A DNA stretch of 64,000 nucleotides from Candidatus Zixiibacteriota bacterium (GCA_030605835.1 JAUWHO010000027.1:124001-188000); one strand, 5' to 3'; counted from the stretch's first letter, positions 8,152 to 17,560 are shown. Notes: a model not told the origin generated them from the letters alone. Translations and numbers: made by a program.

Positions 8152-9396
8152 ATGGTCACAAGATTCGTAGCGCTGACATTTACGATTTTGCTTCTTTTGG
8201 GGAATTCTCTTCCCGCCTGGGGAACGGTTTTCACCTCCGCGAGAATGTTGGGGACCTCCGGCGGACTTCTGGCGGACGCAAAGGACCTGGATGCGGCCGT
8301 CATCAATCCCGCCAATCTGGCCTTCTGGGGAGATAGGTCTCTGAGGGTTCGTTTGCTCTCCGTCAGCGCGGGAGTTTCAAACAACAGCTTCTCCCTCGCA
8401 GATTACAACAGTTACACCGGCTCCGAGCTTTCGGAGGCGGATAAGACGGACATAATTGGCAAGATCCCCACAAGCGGTTTGACCCTGGACGGGGAGGTGG
8501 TGGCGACGGCGCTGGCGGTGGCGTGGAAGAACTACGCTATAGTCTTCAGCGGCTTAGGAGCGCTTCACGGCAAATTCTCCAAGGATTATTTCGAACTGCT
8601 TCTATACGGCAATGAGCTCGACCGTACCTACTCAATCGAGGATACCGAGGGGGAGGCTTACGTCGCCTCGGTTCTCTCCCTGTGTAGTTCCTATATTATC
8701 AGAAAGGGTTCCGCCGACACCTTGGCATTGGGCCTCACTGTAAAATGGCTTCGTGGCTACCTCTACGGCGGTTCCTCACAGGTGGAGGGCGGCATCACCT
8801 TTCACCGTTATAATTTCGAGGCTGCTGGCACCATCGCTGGTAAAAAATCGGAGGGCGGCTCCGGTTCCGCCTTCGATTTTGGGGCAATCTACAAACTGAG
8901 AGAGAAGTGGACTTTCTCGGCCTCGTTTCTCAACATCGGAGCAATTAACTGGACGAAAGAGGTGGAGGAGGGAATATTCACCTTCCAGGCCGACTCCCTG
9001 ATGCTATACGATGACCGCGACACTCTTGATGATATCGGAACCGATACCACCATCTACGGAGGCTCCTTCAAATCCAAGCTGCCGTCGAAGATGATCCTGG
9101 CGAGCACCTGGAAGAGTGGGGAGCGGTGGACGCTGGGTCTCTCGTGGGAGCAAGGCTTCCGCAACGGCCCGGCGGTGAGCAAGACTCCCTACTTGGCGTT
9201 GGGTGGGGAGTATTATCCGACAAAGTGGCTGCCCTTGAGGGCCGGTCTGGGCCTGGGAGGCTATCTGGGGGTTTTCGGTTCCCTCGGATTCGGGCTTAAC
9301 TTCTCCGGATTCTCACTCGATTTTGCCCTCGCCAACCGCGGCGTGTTCAAGCCCAAAGGGGTGGCTTTCGCCCTCACCATGGACCTTTTCATGTGA
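8152..9396 (+). CDS. Predicted outer-membrane beta-barrel protein, DUF5723/PorV-like
   Basis: A 414-residue exported protein. The signal peptide is MVTRFVALTFTILLLLGNSLPAWG. The mature N-terminus has ARMLGTSGGLLADAKDLDAAVINPANLAFWGD, typical of DUF5723 and PorV/PorQ/FadL-like barrels of FCB bacteria, which open with an asparagine-proline-alanine segment. Alternating aromatic strands follow to the end (YYPTKWLPLRAGLGLGGYLG, then a C-terminal aromatic strand). The ATG at 8152 was chosen for the signal peptide; an in-frame ATG at 8113 would overlap the previous stop. The gene is co-transcribed with the lipoprotein upstream. The family assignment rests on pattern recognition only. Confidence 0.7.
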   Translation: MVTRFVALTFTILLLLGNSLPAWGTVFTSARMLGTSGGLLADAKDLDAAVINPANLAFWGDRSLRVRLLSVSAGVSNNSFSLADYNSYTGSELSEADKTDIIGKIPTSGLTLDGEVVATALAVAWKNYAIVFSGLGALHGKFSKDYFELLLYGNELDRTYSIEDTEGEAYVASVLSLCSSYIIRKGSADTLALGLTVKWLRGYLYGGSSQVEGGITFHRYNFEAAGTIAGKKSEGGSGSAFDFGAIYKLREKWTFSASFLNIGAINWTKEVEEGIFTFQADSLMLYDDRDTLDDIGTDTTIYGGSFKSKLPSKMILASTWKSGERWTLGLSWEQGFRNGPAVSKTPYLALGGEYYPTKWLPLRAGLGLGGYLGVFGSLGFGLNFSGFSLDFALANRGVFKPKGVAFALTMDLFM

Positions 9397-9831
9397 TTGG
9401 GCAACTCTCCGAATTCCTACCGTACAAGTTCTCGAAACGCTTATCTAAATGCTCTCTCGGTTCAAATCTCATAACGGAAGTTGCTACGTACGCTTTTGGA
9501 TTCAGGGCCTGAATCCGTCACCTAGTCGGTTATCGGGATAGACTTGACAGCCGTTTGAATCGGGGTTGCCTGCAGGTCAAATTTGAGAAGGGAACTGTCC
9601 GGTCTTGAATTCTCTTGTTTAACCCTAATCGATCTGTATATTATGAGAGAAACGACAGAACCTGGAGGCATGTCCGTTGACCTAAGCAGCGTTGAGGGCT
9701 CTGATTCCTTCGAAGGCGTAGATAAATCCGTTGGAACCCTTTGCACCTAAGTGGATATGGCGAAATGAGAATATCTGGTTAACTCAGGTTTTCTGTTGTT
9801 GCAACGTTCCCTTTATCGTAGGGAGAGAAAA
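9397..9831. other. Intergenic, no gene seen
   Basis: A 435-base interval with only short unconvincing frames. No recognisable RNA, terminator or repeat module was found. Confidence 0.5.
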
Positions 9832-10065
9832 ATGAGCAGATCGCAGGAGAAATTCATTATTGACGAGAATGGCAGAAAGACGGCTGTCGTGGTTCCAGTG
9901 AAGCGTTACGCCCGTCTCCTTGAGGACTTACACGACCTTTCGGTTATTGCCGAGCGCCGAGACGAGCCTACAGTTAGCCTGAAGATAATGTCTTCTTCAA
10001 AGACAAAGCGCAGGAGCTTAACTCCTGCGCCCACCAAAGAACAAGCCACTCTCCGAATATCCTAA
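9832..10065 (+). CDS. Orphan Phd/YefM-type antitoxin
   Basis: A 77-residue protein. Residues 1-45 (FIIDENGRKTAVVVPVKRYARLLEDLHDL) match the DNA-binding N-domain of Phd/YefM antitoxins that repress their own operon. The ATG at 9832 has GGGAG six bases upstream. The usual toxin-binding tail after the DEPTVSL segment is replaced by a low-complexity basic stretch, and no toxin gene follows. The next gene is convergent, 21 bases away. The 3' end of the frame overlaps a perfect hairpin. It is either an orphan regulator or the remnant of a toxin-antitoxin pair whose toxin has been lost. Confidence 0.65.
   Translation: MSRSQEKFIIDENGRKTAVVVPVKRYARLLEDLHDLSVIAERRDEPTVSLKIMSSSKTKRRSLTPAPTKEQATLRIS
10008..10030. 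repeat. Perfect hairpin at the 3' end of the antitoxin frame
   Basis: A nine-base stem (GCGCAGGAG with CTCCTGCGC) encloses the loop CTTAA. It lies between two convergent genes and could act as a weak bidirectional terminator, although no U-run follows. It may also mark the breakpoint that replaced the antitoxin tail. Confidence 0.55.
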
Positions 10066-10086
10066 CTCAAAGAGGAAGAAGATCTC

Positions 10087-12150
10087 CTACTTCAAAAGGG
10101 TCACACTTCTGGTGACAACCGTCTCCCCCGCGGACAGTTTCAAGAAATAGACACCCGAAGAGAGAGCTTCAGCCTCCCAGACCAGTTGGTGTCTCCCTGC
10201 CGGTTTGAAGCCTTCAAAGACGGTGTCGATTTTTCTCCCCAAAAGGTCGTAGACCTCCAAGGAGACATCGCCACCCTGCGGCATGTTGAAGGAGACCTCG
10301 GTTGAGAGATTGAAGGGGTTCGGGAAATTGTCCAGGGAGACCAGATCGGTTGGCAAGCTTGCTTCCGTGGAGAATGCTCCATATGACTCGAAGCCGGAGC
10401 ACGTCCAGCCTCCACTCTCTACAGACGTAACTCCCACCTTGGTGAAGGTGAAACTTGAAGAGTCCACTTTCATGGAGGGATACTGCCCGACATAGGCGGT
10501 GTAGAGGTATTCCCCCTCGGGGGCAGCCCCGGGCACATTCTGCGAGAGGTCGGTGTAGGTGATGGCCTCCAGAGGATGCAGACGGGGACGCACCTTGAAA
10601 ACCGGCCCGTACGGATCTCCATTTGGCAGAGTCACCATCACCCAGACATCGCCGCGGATATTCTGACTCCGGTTATTTGCCAGCGTGCCCCGATAGGTGA
10701 AGGAGCCTCCTTCCGGTGGAATTTCGATTGGGGCATCGTTGGCAGCGATGACGACTGAGGCCTCCGGAAAAGGTCCATTCAGGTTTTCGAAGACGTAATT
10801 CTGCCGATCCCAGTTGGAAACGCCCAAATCCGGCTTGATGGAGAAGGAGTAATCGACCTCTAAATAGTTCTGTGGAGCCTCCGCCAGAGCTATCCATCCG
10901 CAAGCTAAATCGTAACAGTACTGGTCTGGACTCAGCGGTTGCCTATCCACCACAATGGAGTTTATGGCGGCGGCAGGGTAGTTGTTCAGATAGAACACTT
11001 TCTTCTGGCCGTCTCCCGATTTCCTTTCGCCCTCGACGTAACGCACTCCGTCGTTGTCAACATCTCCCCACACCAGCTCTTCGACCACGCTTTGATAAGA
11101 GCTATTACACCTCCAGACCGGGCTGGTTGTTAGTTCCCCCTCCAAGTTCTCATACATCCAGGTGTATCCCCACCACCTTCCGGCGGCCAAGTCTTGGTCT
11201 CCATCGAAGTCCACATCACAGAAGGAAACTGCAGAGCCATAGCCATAACTGCTGGAAACCCAGGAGGGAGTTGTCTCCAGAACGCCTCCCAAATTCATGT
11301 AAACCTCGAAGTAGCCGTCGCCTCCGAGCTGGTAGTTGTTGGCGACTGCGAGATCCAAGTAACCATCATTGTTGGCGTCTCCGAAGATCAGGGTGTTGCC
11401 GTCATCGGTGGTGACCGACTGCCACGAGGGGGAGGTCTCAATCGAACCGTTATCGTTGTAATAGATTATTATCGGCCCGTCGGAGGCGATGAAGGCCAAA
11501 TCCAAATCACCGTCGTTGTCCACATCCCCCCAGGTGACATCGTAGAAACAACCGCTGTTGTCTGAAACCCAGGAGGGAGTAGTCTCCAGAACGCCATCGT
11601 TGTTGTAGTAGATTCGATTATGCTCCGCGAAGTGGTTGTAAGCCTCTCCGCAGGCGAAGGCCAAATCCAGATCGCCATCGCCGTCGGCATCGCCAAAGGC
11701 GCAGGCAAAGCTGTGGAAAGCGTCCGAGGTCACCCAGGAGGGGGAGATTTCAAAAGTGCCGCCCACGTTCTTGTAGAGTTGCGAATTGGTGGTTCCCCAG
11801 CCGGGGGCGATGTAATTCGAAATTGCCCAGTCGGGATAACCATCGGAGTCGATATCTCCGATGGCGCTGTGCCCGGAATAATTGATATCGCTGGAGACCC
11901 AGGAGGCGGAATTCTCCAACACCCCATTGCTGTTGTAATAGACAAATTGTGGGGATTGGCGCATGTCGTTGCCGTTGGAGAGCAGAAACTCGATGAAGCC
12001 GTCGCCATTGACATCACACAGGATCGCCCCGGTGGAATAGTAGCTACCCTCCACCGACCTCCAGGAGGGGATGGTCTCTAAAGGAATCGCAGCCCAGAGA
12101 ACGGCAGGAACCAGCAGGCAAGCTAGTAAAATAGTGATTGATCTTTGCAT
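10087..12150 (-). CDS. Secreted FG-GAP/VCBS repeat protein with C-terminal sorting tail
   Basis: A 687-residue secreted protein. The signal peptide MQRSITILLACLLVPAVLWA is followed by at least six FG-GAP/VCBS-type repeats with calcium-binding Asp/Asn loops such as GDVDNDGDLDLAF and GDANNDGYLDLAV. Each alternates with ETTPSWVS-type strands, consistent with an integrin-alpha-like beta-propeller. A linker and an Ig-like region come next. The last 80 residues are a Por/T9SS-like sorting domain (NFPNPFNLSTEV ... DLLGRKIDTVF ... SGVYFLKL ... SVTLLK). The ATG at 12150 has AGGAAGGAG upstream; the in-frame TTG at 12168 lies within that site. A role in surface adhesion or binding is likely but unspecified. 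Confidence 0.9.
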   Translation of the reverse strand: MQRSITILLACLLVPAVLWAAIPLETIPSWRSVEGSYYSTGAILCDVNGDGFIEFLLSNGNDMRQSPQFVYYNSNGVLENSASWVSSDINYSGHSAIGDIDSDGYPDWAISNYIAPGWGTTNSQLYKNVGGTFEISPSWVTSDAFHSFACAFGDADGDGDLDLAFACGEAYNHFAEHNRIYYNNDGVLETTPSWVSDNSGCFYDVTWGDVDNDGDLDLAFIASDGPIIIYYNDNGSIETSPSWQSVTTDDGNTLIFGDANNDGYLDLAVANNYQLGGDGYFEVYMNLGGVLETTPSWVSSSYGYGSAVSFCDVDFDGDQDLAAGRWWGYTWMYENLEGELTTSPVWRCNSSYQSVVEELVWGDVDNDGVRYVEGERKSGDGQKKVFYLNNYPAAAINSIVVDRQPLSPDQYCYDLACGWIALAEAPQNYLEVDYSFSIKPDLGVSNWDRQNYVFENLNGPFPEASVVIAANDAPIEIPPEGGSFTYRGTLANNRSQNIRGDVWVMVTLPNGDPYGPVFKVRPRLHPLEAITYTDLSQNVPGAAPEGEYLYTAYVGQYPSMKVDSSSFTFTKVGVTSVESGGWTCSGFESYGAFSTEASLPTDLVSLDNFPNPFNLSTEVSFNMPQGGDVSLEVYDLLGRKIDTVFEGFKPAGRHQLVWEAEALSSGVYFLKLSAGETVVTRSVTLLK

Positions 12151-12204
12151 CTTGTACTCCTTCCTCAAAAGGGCTGAAAGGGAAAAGCTGAAGTTTTCAT
12201 CCCC

Positions 12205-12232
12205 AAGATAACTCCCAATCGCTTGAAGTCAA
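12205..12232 (-). promoter_or_regulatory. Putative promoter of the FG-GAP gene
   Basis: Read on the minus strand, TTGACT (12232-12227) and TATCTT (12210-12205) are 16 bases apart. They lie about 55 bases upstream of the start codon. Confidence 0.45.
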
Positions 12233-12387
12233 GTCGAAATCAACGTGCGGGTGAGTGCAAGGGTCAAGAGGAGCCCCACATCTGGCGCGAAAACGAACGT
12301 TGTTGACTTGTCTTCGGCTTTATGTTAACTTCACAAATTGAAACGTCAGAACAATTTACGAACGCCAAGAACGTGCTCTAAAAACAT

Positions 12388-13845
12388 ATGTTAACTGGCA
12401 TCAGGAAAAGGCTTTTCGAGAACCCCGAGGAGGTAATAAAATTAGCCCACGAGAAGTCGGTGGAGACGGTGGATTTGAAATTCACCGGTCTTTTCGGGAG
12501 GTGGCATCATATCACCGTCCCGGTCAAAGAGTTGACCTTAGAGCTTTTTGCGGAGGGGGTGGCATTCGACGGCAGCAGCACCCCGGGATTTAAGTCGGTG
12601 GAGGCAAGCGACATGGTGCTCATTCCTGATCCCTCCACGGTTCTTTTCGATCCCTTCTGGGAATCGCCGACTCTGAGCTTAATCTGCAACGTCGCCGAAG
12701 CTGATACCAAGAAGATCTTCGGCCGTGACCCCCGACTGGTAGCCTCCAGGGCCGAGGAATACTTGAGAAAGCAGGGCTTCGCCAATCAGAGCCTGTGGAG
12801 CCCGGAGTTCGAGTTCTACATTTTCGATTCCGTTGCCTATGGCACCGACGTCAATATGTCCACCTACATCATCGATTCCCAGGAGGCCAGTTGGAACACC
12901 CACAAGATAGAGCCTCGCAACCTCGGGCATAAAATCCCGACCCGGGGAGGCTATCATGCCATACCGCCGTTGGACAATTTCTACAATCTTCGCACCGAGA
13001 TGGTGAAAACCATCACAGAATCCGGCATCGAGGTCCGCTACCACCACCACGAGGCTGGAGGCCCGGGGCAGTCGGAAATCGAGATCAAGTTCTCGGAGCT
13101 GCTTGCGACCGGGGACGCCACCATGTGGATAAAGTACGTGATCAAAAACACCGCCCGGCAGAGAGGTCACACCGTCACCTTTATGCCTAAGCCGCTCTAT
13201 GGGGAGGCCGGAAGCGGGATGCACTTCCATCAGCTTCTTCTGAAGGATGGCCAGCCGGTGTTCTACGACAAAGACGGTTACGCCGGACTCTCTCTGGCCG
13301 CCCTCCATTACATCGGCGGACTTCTGCTTCACGGTCCCGCAGTTCTGGCCTTCACCAATCCCAGCACCAACTCTTACAAGAGATTGGTTCCTGGCTTCGA
13401 GGCTCCGGTCAGCCTCTTTTTCTCTCTGGGGAACCGCTCGGCGGCGGTGAGGATTCCGGCGATGGCCCTCTCCCCGGAAGAGAAGAGGGTGGAGTTCCGC
13501 CCCTCCGACGCCACCTGCAATATCTACCTGGCCCTGGCGGCGCAACTCATGGCCGGGTTGGACGGCATCAGAAAGCAGATCGACCCCACCGAAAGTGGTT
13601 TCGGGCCCTTTGACAAGAAGATCGAAAGCCTCACTTCAAAGGAAAAGAAAAAACTGAAATTCCTGCCGACGTCGTTGAAGGAGGCTTTGGATGCCCTGAC
13701 CGAAGACCACCAGTTTCTCCTGGAGGGTGGGGTATTCACCGAAGATCTGATCGAGACCTGGATCGAGCACAAAATGGAAAATGAGTATCTGCAGGTGCGA
13801 AACCGACCTCATCCCTACGAGATGCATCTTTATTACGATCTGTAG
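12388..13845 (+). CDS. glnA: Type I glutamine synthetase (longer form)
   Basis: Makes glutamine from glutamate, ammonia and ATP as a dodecamer in the cytoplasm. The 485 residues contain the expected motifs: FDGSS near residue 60, PEFEFYIF, YHHHEAGGPGQSEIEIKF, the ATP/metal segment GSGMHFHQ, NRSAAVRIP and the C-terminal RPSDATCNIYLALAAQLMAGLDG. In the adenylylated enterobacterial enzyme an NLYDLPPEE loop follows. Here the equivalent region (FDKKIESLTSKEKKK) has no tyrosine, so adenylylation control is unlikely. A second, shorter paralogue lies 2.3 kb downstream. The two differ clearly and are not a recent tandem duplication. Confidence 0.95.
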   Translation: MLTGIRKRLFENPEEVIKLAHEKSVETVDLKFTGLFGRWHHITVPVKELTLELFAEGVAFDGSSTPGFKSVEASDMVLIPDPSTVLFDPFWESPTLSLICNVAEADTKKIFGRDPRLVASRAEEYLRKQGFANQSLWSPEFEFYIFDSVAYGTDVNMSTYIIDSQEASWNTHKIEPRNLGHKIPTRGGYHAIPPLDNFYNLRTEMVKTITESGIEVRYHHHEAGGPGQSEIEIKFSELLATGDATMWIKYVIKNTARQRGHTVTFMPKPLYGEAGSGMHFHQLLLKDGQPVFYDKDGYAGLSLAALHYIGGLLLHGPAVLAFTNPSTNSYKRLVPGFEAPVSLFFSLGNRSAAVRIPAMALSPEEKRVEFRPSDATCNIYLALAAQLMAGLDGIRKQIDPTESGFGPFDKKIESLTSKEKKKLKFLPTSLKEALDALTEDHQFLLEGGVFTEDLIETWIEHKMENEYLQVRNRPHPYEMHLYYDL

Positions 13846-13865
13846 AGGAGAGTTTGTGACTAAAG

Positions 13866-16064
13866 ATGCCGACTAAAGCCAGACTGTTTGCTTTAGCCTC
13901 CTTCTTAATCCCGCTTGTAATCTACCTTCTGACCATCTGTCCCACCGTCTTCGTGGGCGATTCCGGGGAACTGATTCTCTCCGCCTCCAGACTGGAGATC
14001 TCTCACCCTCCGGGGTACCCATTCTTTACCATGATCGGGAGGTTGTTTTCGCTTCTGCCTATATCCAATCCGGCTTTCCGGTTCAATCTCCTCTCAGCAC
14101 TTTTGACCTCGCTGTCGTCACTGCTTTTGTTCTTGACGGTCAGCTCGGTCTTGGGACGAAGTGGAAATCGTAACAACACTTCAATCGGACTATACTCCCT
14201 TTCGGCCGCCCTGGTCTGGGCTTTCGGCTATTCGGTCTGGTCGCAGGCGGTAATTGCGGAAGTCTATCCAATGGGAGGGGTCATAATCACCGGGCTTTTC
14301 CTGACCACCTTCCTTTATCTCCGGGACGGCAACCCCCGGTATCTGCTTTTGGCCGCAGTTTTGGTTGGACTTGGGTTAGGCCACCATCTCTCTTTTATGG
14401 CCGTGCTCCCGGGGATGCTTTTCATCATCTGGAGAAAGGGATTTCCCCCGAAGAAGGGTCTCCTAATCGGCTTGATGGTGCTTATTGCGGCTGTCTATTT
14501 AACAAGCTATCTTTATATGCCTATCCGCTCCAGATTCGACCTAATAATAGACTGGAACAATCCCGAGACGACTGATGGTTTTTTCGCCCAACTGACCGCT
14601 CGCCAGTATCAGCTATTCATCGCCTCTCCCACCCTTTTCAACATTTTTAAGGCGGTGTGCAAATACTTCACCTTAGTGTGGAACAACCTCACTCCTTTTG
14701 GCTTTATACTCTCCTTCGGGATGTGGCTCTATCTCTGGATAGCTGACAGGACTATCGCCATCTTCACTCTGATAATATCGGTCTTCAATTTATCGCTGTC
14801 GGGACTGTACGATATAATCGATCTGGATGTTTATTTCTATCCAACCTATGCCGGGCTCTGTTTGTGCTGGGGGGTGGGACTCTTCGAGCTCGGTGCCCGC
14901 CTTTCCAAACGCATGTGGTTCAAGCCGATTTTCATTATAGTGGCGTTGCTTTTGCCGCTTGCAACGATAGCTGGTAACTGGTCCAGCTGCGACCGCTCAG
15001 GTTTTTTCTACGCCGAGGAATACGGTAAAGACATATTGGATCCACTCCCGGAAGGGAGCACCTTTTTCACTTCCGGGGACAACATCAACGCCATCTGCCT
15101 TTACCTTCGTCATGTTGCCGGTTACAGGAAAGATGTAGAAATCATCGGGCGACTCTCGACCTTGGAATACTTGAAGCGAAAAATCTATGGTGATTCCGCA
15201 CCGGAGCTAACCTATCGCCAAGCGGTGATGGAGGCAATGAAGGTCTTCCCCGGGGAGATATACTTCGCCAAGGAGCTAATCCAATTCGTAAATCAACCGA
15301 TTGACTACAGCAAGCTGAACTTGGAGCCGGCGGGATTGTCTTACCGGCTTAAAAGAGATGGCCGACGAATCGACCGCCAACTGCTCTGGGAGCGAATGGG
15401 GTTCCCCAGCTTCCCGGAGAATGTCCAGGAGGAGGACATAAAGATCAAAATGCTTTTCGGGGATTACATCCTGGCCTATTGCGAAGATCTGCTGGAGGAT
15501 GGGAACAGAGCCGAGGCTCTGAAGCAGGTGAAGGCGGTGCGACACCTTCTGTCCGGAGAACCAGAATCTCGGCTCCACACCAGTCTGGGGGTTTTTCTGA
15601 AACGATATGGCTTCTTGGAAGAGGCCGGGCAGGAATATGAGCTCGCCCTGAAGAGCCCCTTTATAACTACCGAGGAGCGCTCCAACCTGTTCACGAATAT
15701 CGGCAACCTCCAAAGGGCAAGGGGGAAGTTGCAGGAAGCTGTGAACAGATATGCGCAAGCGGTGGAGCTCAACTCCGAGAATCGGAAGGCACTTTATAAT
15801 ATGGCAGTGGTTAAAGGCGAAATGGCGGTCCGTCAAAAGGAATATCGCGCCGCGCTCTCACACTTCAAGAAAGCGTTGGAGATCGACCCCACCGAGGCGT
15901 CATTGTGTCTCAACATAGGAATTATACACAGTAAGGGGTTGAAAGAGTACCGCCGGGCCAGGCAGTATCTTCTGAGATGCATCAGGTTGGCTCCGGGAAC
16001 GGAGCTGGCAGCAAGAGCCCAAGCTGAACTCGAGCAGTTGCCACCCCTCAAAGAAAAACCTTAA
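13866..16064 (+). CDS. DUF2723 GT-C-type membrane protein with C-terminal TPRs
   Basis: A 732-residue polytopic inner-membrane protein. The N-terminal half has about ten hydrophobic helices. The first extracytoplasmic loop carries the DUF2723 signature VFVGDSGELILSASRLEISHPPGYP, with acidic residues in the place of the metal/donor-site Asp/Glu of GT-C glycosyltransferases such as protein O-mannosyltransferases. Residues 530-720 form TPR repeats (ALYNMAVVKGEMA, HFKKALEIDPTEASLCLNIG). In FCB bacteria DUF2723 proteins are predicted to glycosylate exported proteins or lipids from a polyprenyl-linked sugar. The gene sits 20 bases after glnA, so it is probably in the same transcript, but a functional link with glutamine synthesis is not obvious. 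Confidence 0.85.
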   Translation: MPTKARLFALASFLIPLVIYLLTICPTVFVGDSGELILSASRLEISHPPGYPFFTMIGRLFSLLPISNPAFRFNLLSALLTSLSSLLLFLTVSSVLGRSGNRNNTSIGLYSLSAALVWAFGYSVWSQAVIAEVYPMGGVIITGLFLTTFLYLRDGNPRYLLLAAVLVGLGLGHHLSFMAVLPGMLFIIWRKGFPPKKGLLIGLMVLIAAVYLTSYLYMPIRSRFDLIIDWNNPETTDGFFAQLTARQYQLFIASPTLFNIFKAVCKYFTLVWNNLTPFGFILSFGMWLYLWIADRTIAIFTLIISVFNLSLSGLYDIIDLDVYFYPTYAGLCLCWGVGLFELGARLSKRMWFKPIFIIVALLLPLATIAGNWSSCDRSGFFYAEEYGKDILDPLPEGSTFFTSGDNINAICLYLRHVAGYRKDVEIIGRLSTLEYLKRKIYGDSAPELTYRQAVMEAMKVFPGEIYFAKELIQFVNQPIDYSKLNLEPAGLSYRLKRDGRRIDRQLLWERMGFPSFPENVQEEDIKIKMLFGDYILAYCEDLLEDGNRAEALKQVKAVRHLLSGEPESRLHTSLGVFLKRYGFLEEAGQEYELALKSPFITTEERSNLFTNIGNLQRARGKLQEAVNRYAQAVELNSENRKALYNMAVVKGEMAVRQKEYRAALSHFKKALEIDPTEASLCLNIGIIHSKGLKEYRRARQYLLRCIRLAPGTELAARAQAELEQLPPLKEKP

Positions 16065-16105
16065 TTGTCATACATGAAATTCACGAGTTCTTAAACGAGG
16101 ATGAT

Positions 16106-17437
16106 ATGAGACAAAAGCTTTCTAAGGAAGAGATCCTCAGTCGTCTTGACAAAGAGGGAGTCAGATACATACGTCTCTGGTTCACCGATATTCTGGGACA
16201 GCTCAAGGGGATGTCGATCACCAGAAGGGAGATAGAGAAGGTGCTGGAGGAGGGGCAGGGTTTCGATGGCTCCTCGGTGGAGGGTTTCGTGCGCATCGAG
16301 GAGTCGGATCTGATCGCTCGCCCAGATTTTGAGACCTTCATGATTTTCCCCTGGGAAATAGGCGAGGAGAAGGTCGCCTTGATGTTCTGTGATATTCAGT
16401 ATCCGGATGGTAGCCCTTACATCGGAGACCCTCGCTATGTTCTCAAGAAGGTTCTGGGCAAAATAAAGGAGAAAGGATATACCGCCCACATCGGGCCGGA
16501 GATGGAGTATTTCTATTTCGAGAATTCCGAGCGCCCGATTATGCTGGACAAGGGAGGCTATTTCGATTACGCCACCGTAGATGTGGGCACCCGGCTGCGC
16601 AAAAAAACCGTGACCGCCCTGGAGACGTTGGGCATCGCGGTGGAGTGCAGCCACCACGAGGTCGCGCCCAGTCAGCACGAAATCGACTTGCAGTATCAAG
16701 AGGCTTTGACCATGGCAGACTATTCCATGATCTATCGGTTGGTGGTCAAGGAGATGGCCTTGAATGAGAAGCTGTATGCCACCTTTATGCCCAAACCGGT
16801 TTTCGGCGAAAACGGCAGCGGGATGCACTGTCATCAATCTCTGTTCCAGGGTGAGAGAAACGTCTTCTTCAGCCCCGACGATGAGTATCATCTCTCTGAG
16901 ATCGCAAGACATTATGTCGCCGGCTTGCTCCATCACGTCAGGGAGTTCTGTCTGGTGACCAACCAGTGGGTGAACTCTTACAAGAGGCTTGTGACCGGTT
17001 ATGAGGCCCCGGTGTACATCTCCTGGGGAAGACGCAACCGCTCCTCCTTGGTGCGGGTACCGATGTATCAGGTTGGCAAGGAGAAGGCCACCCGGGTGGA
17101 GCTGAGGTCCCCGGATCCGGCCTGTAATCCCTACCTGGCTTTCGCGGTGATGCTGGCCGCCGGCATGAAAGGGGTTGAGGAGAAATATCCTCTCCCGGAA
17201 GTGGTGGAGGAGAATATCTTCACGATGTCCGAGAAACAGAGGCGGAGAAAAAAGATAAAATCGCTTCCGGAAAGCTTGAGAGTTGCCACCGAGGAGTTCT
17301 CGAAAAACGAATTGATGCGCCAGACTCTGGGAGATCACGTTTTTGAGACCCTGATAGCCAACAAAAGAGTGGAATGGGATCGTTATCGCACCCGGGTTAC
17401 AGACTACGAACTCGAGACATATTTGCCGCTATTGTGA
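16106..17437 (+). CDS. glnA: Type I glutamine synthetase (short, GSI-alpha-like)
   Basis: A second glutamine synthetase, 443 aa, of the shorter class found in Thermotoga, Firmicutes and archaea. The N-terminal domain has YIRLWFTDILGQLKGMSI and FDGSSVEGFVRIEESDL. The catalytic domain has IGPEMEYFYF, SHHEVAPSQHEIDL, the segment ENGSGMHCHQSL, NRSSLVRVP and ELRSPDPACNPYLAFAVML. No adenylylation-loop tyrosine is visible. It lies 41 bases downstream of the DUF2723 gene on the same strand. Having both GSI classes in one cluster suggests condition-specific use or subfunctionalisation. No PII or GlnE gene is in view. Confidence 0.95.
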   Translation: MRQKLSKEEILSRLDKEGVRYIRLWFTDILGQLKGMSITRREIEKVLEEGQGFDGSSVEGFVRIEESDLIARPDFETFMIFPWEIGEEKVALMFCDIQYPDGSPYIGDPRYVLKKVLGKIKEKGYTAHIGPEMEYFYFENSERPIMLDKGGYFDYATVDVGTRLRKKTVTALETLGIAVECSHHEVAPSQHEIDLQYQEALTMADYSMIYRLVVKEMALNEKLYATFMPKPVFGENGSGMHCHQSLFQGERNVFFSPDDEYHLSEIARHYVAGLLHHVREFCLVTNQWVNSYKRLVTGYEAPVYISWGRRNRSSLVRVPMYQVGKEKATRVELRSPDPACNPYLAFAVMLAAGMKGVEEKYPLPEVVEENIFTMSEKQRRRKKIKSLPESLRVATEEFSKNELMRQTLGDHVFETLIANKRVEWDRYRTRVTDYELETYLPLL

Positions 17438-17449
17438 TGGTAGAATTAT

Positions 17450-17560
17450 TGTAGCGGAAACTCATACGAGCCCCTGGCCAGGTCCCTTCGGATCCGTATG
17501 GACAGGCGTATGGTCTTCAGGTTTCCATCATCCCCTTTAGCCGGAACAGGTTGGAACAGT
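17450..17560. repeat. Intergenic palindromic module (partial copy)
   Basis: Contains the block TAGCGGAAAC, a CATACGAGC block, TCGGATCCGTATGG and TCTTCAGGTTTCCA. The same blocks recur, in other orders and orientations, near 29.37, 34.4, 34.58, 56.7 and 56.97 kb. See the finding on the modular repeat family. Confidence 0.55.

Noticed and set aside
12679..13545. 288-codon open frame antisense to the first glutamine synthetase
   Set aside because: It is a mirror of a strongly conserved coding region; its translation has no recognisable domain and no plausible ribosome-binding site.
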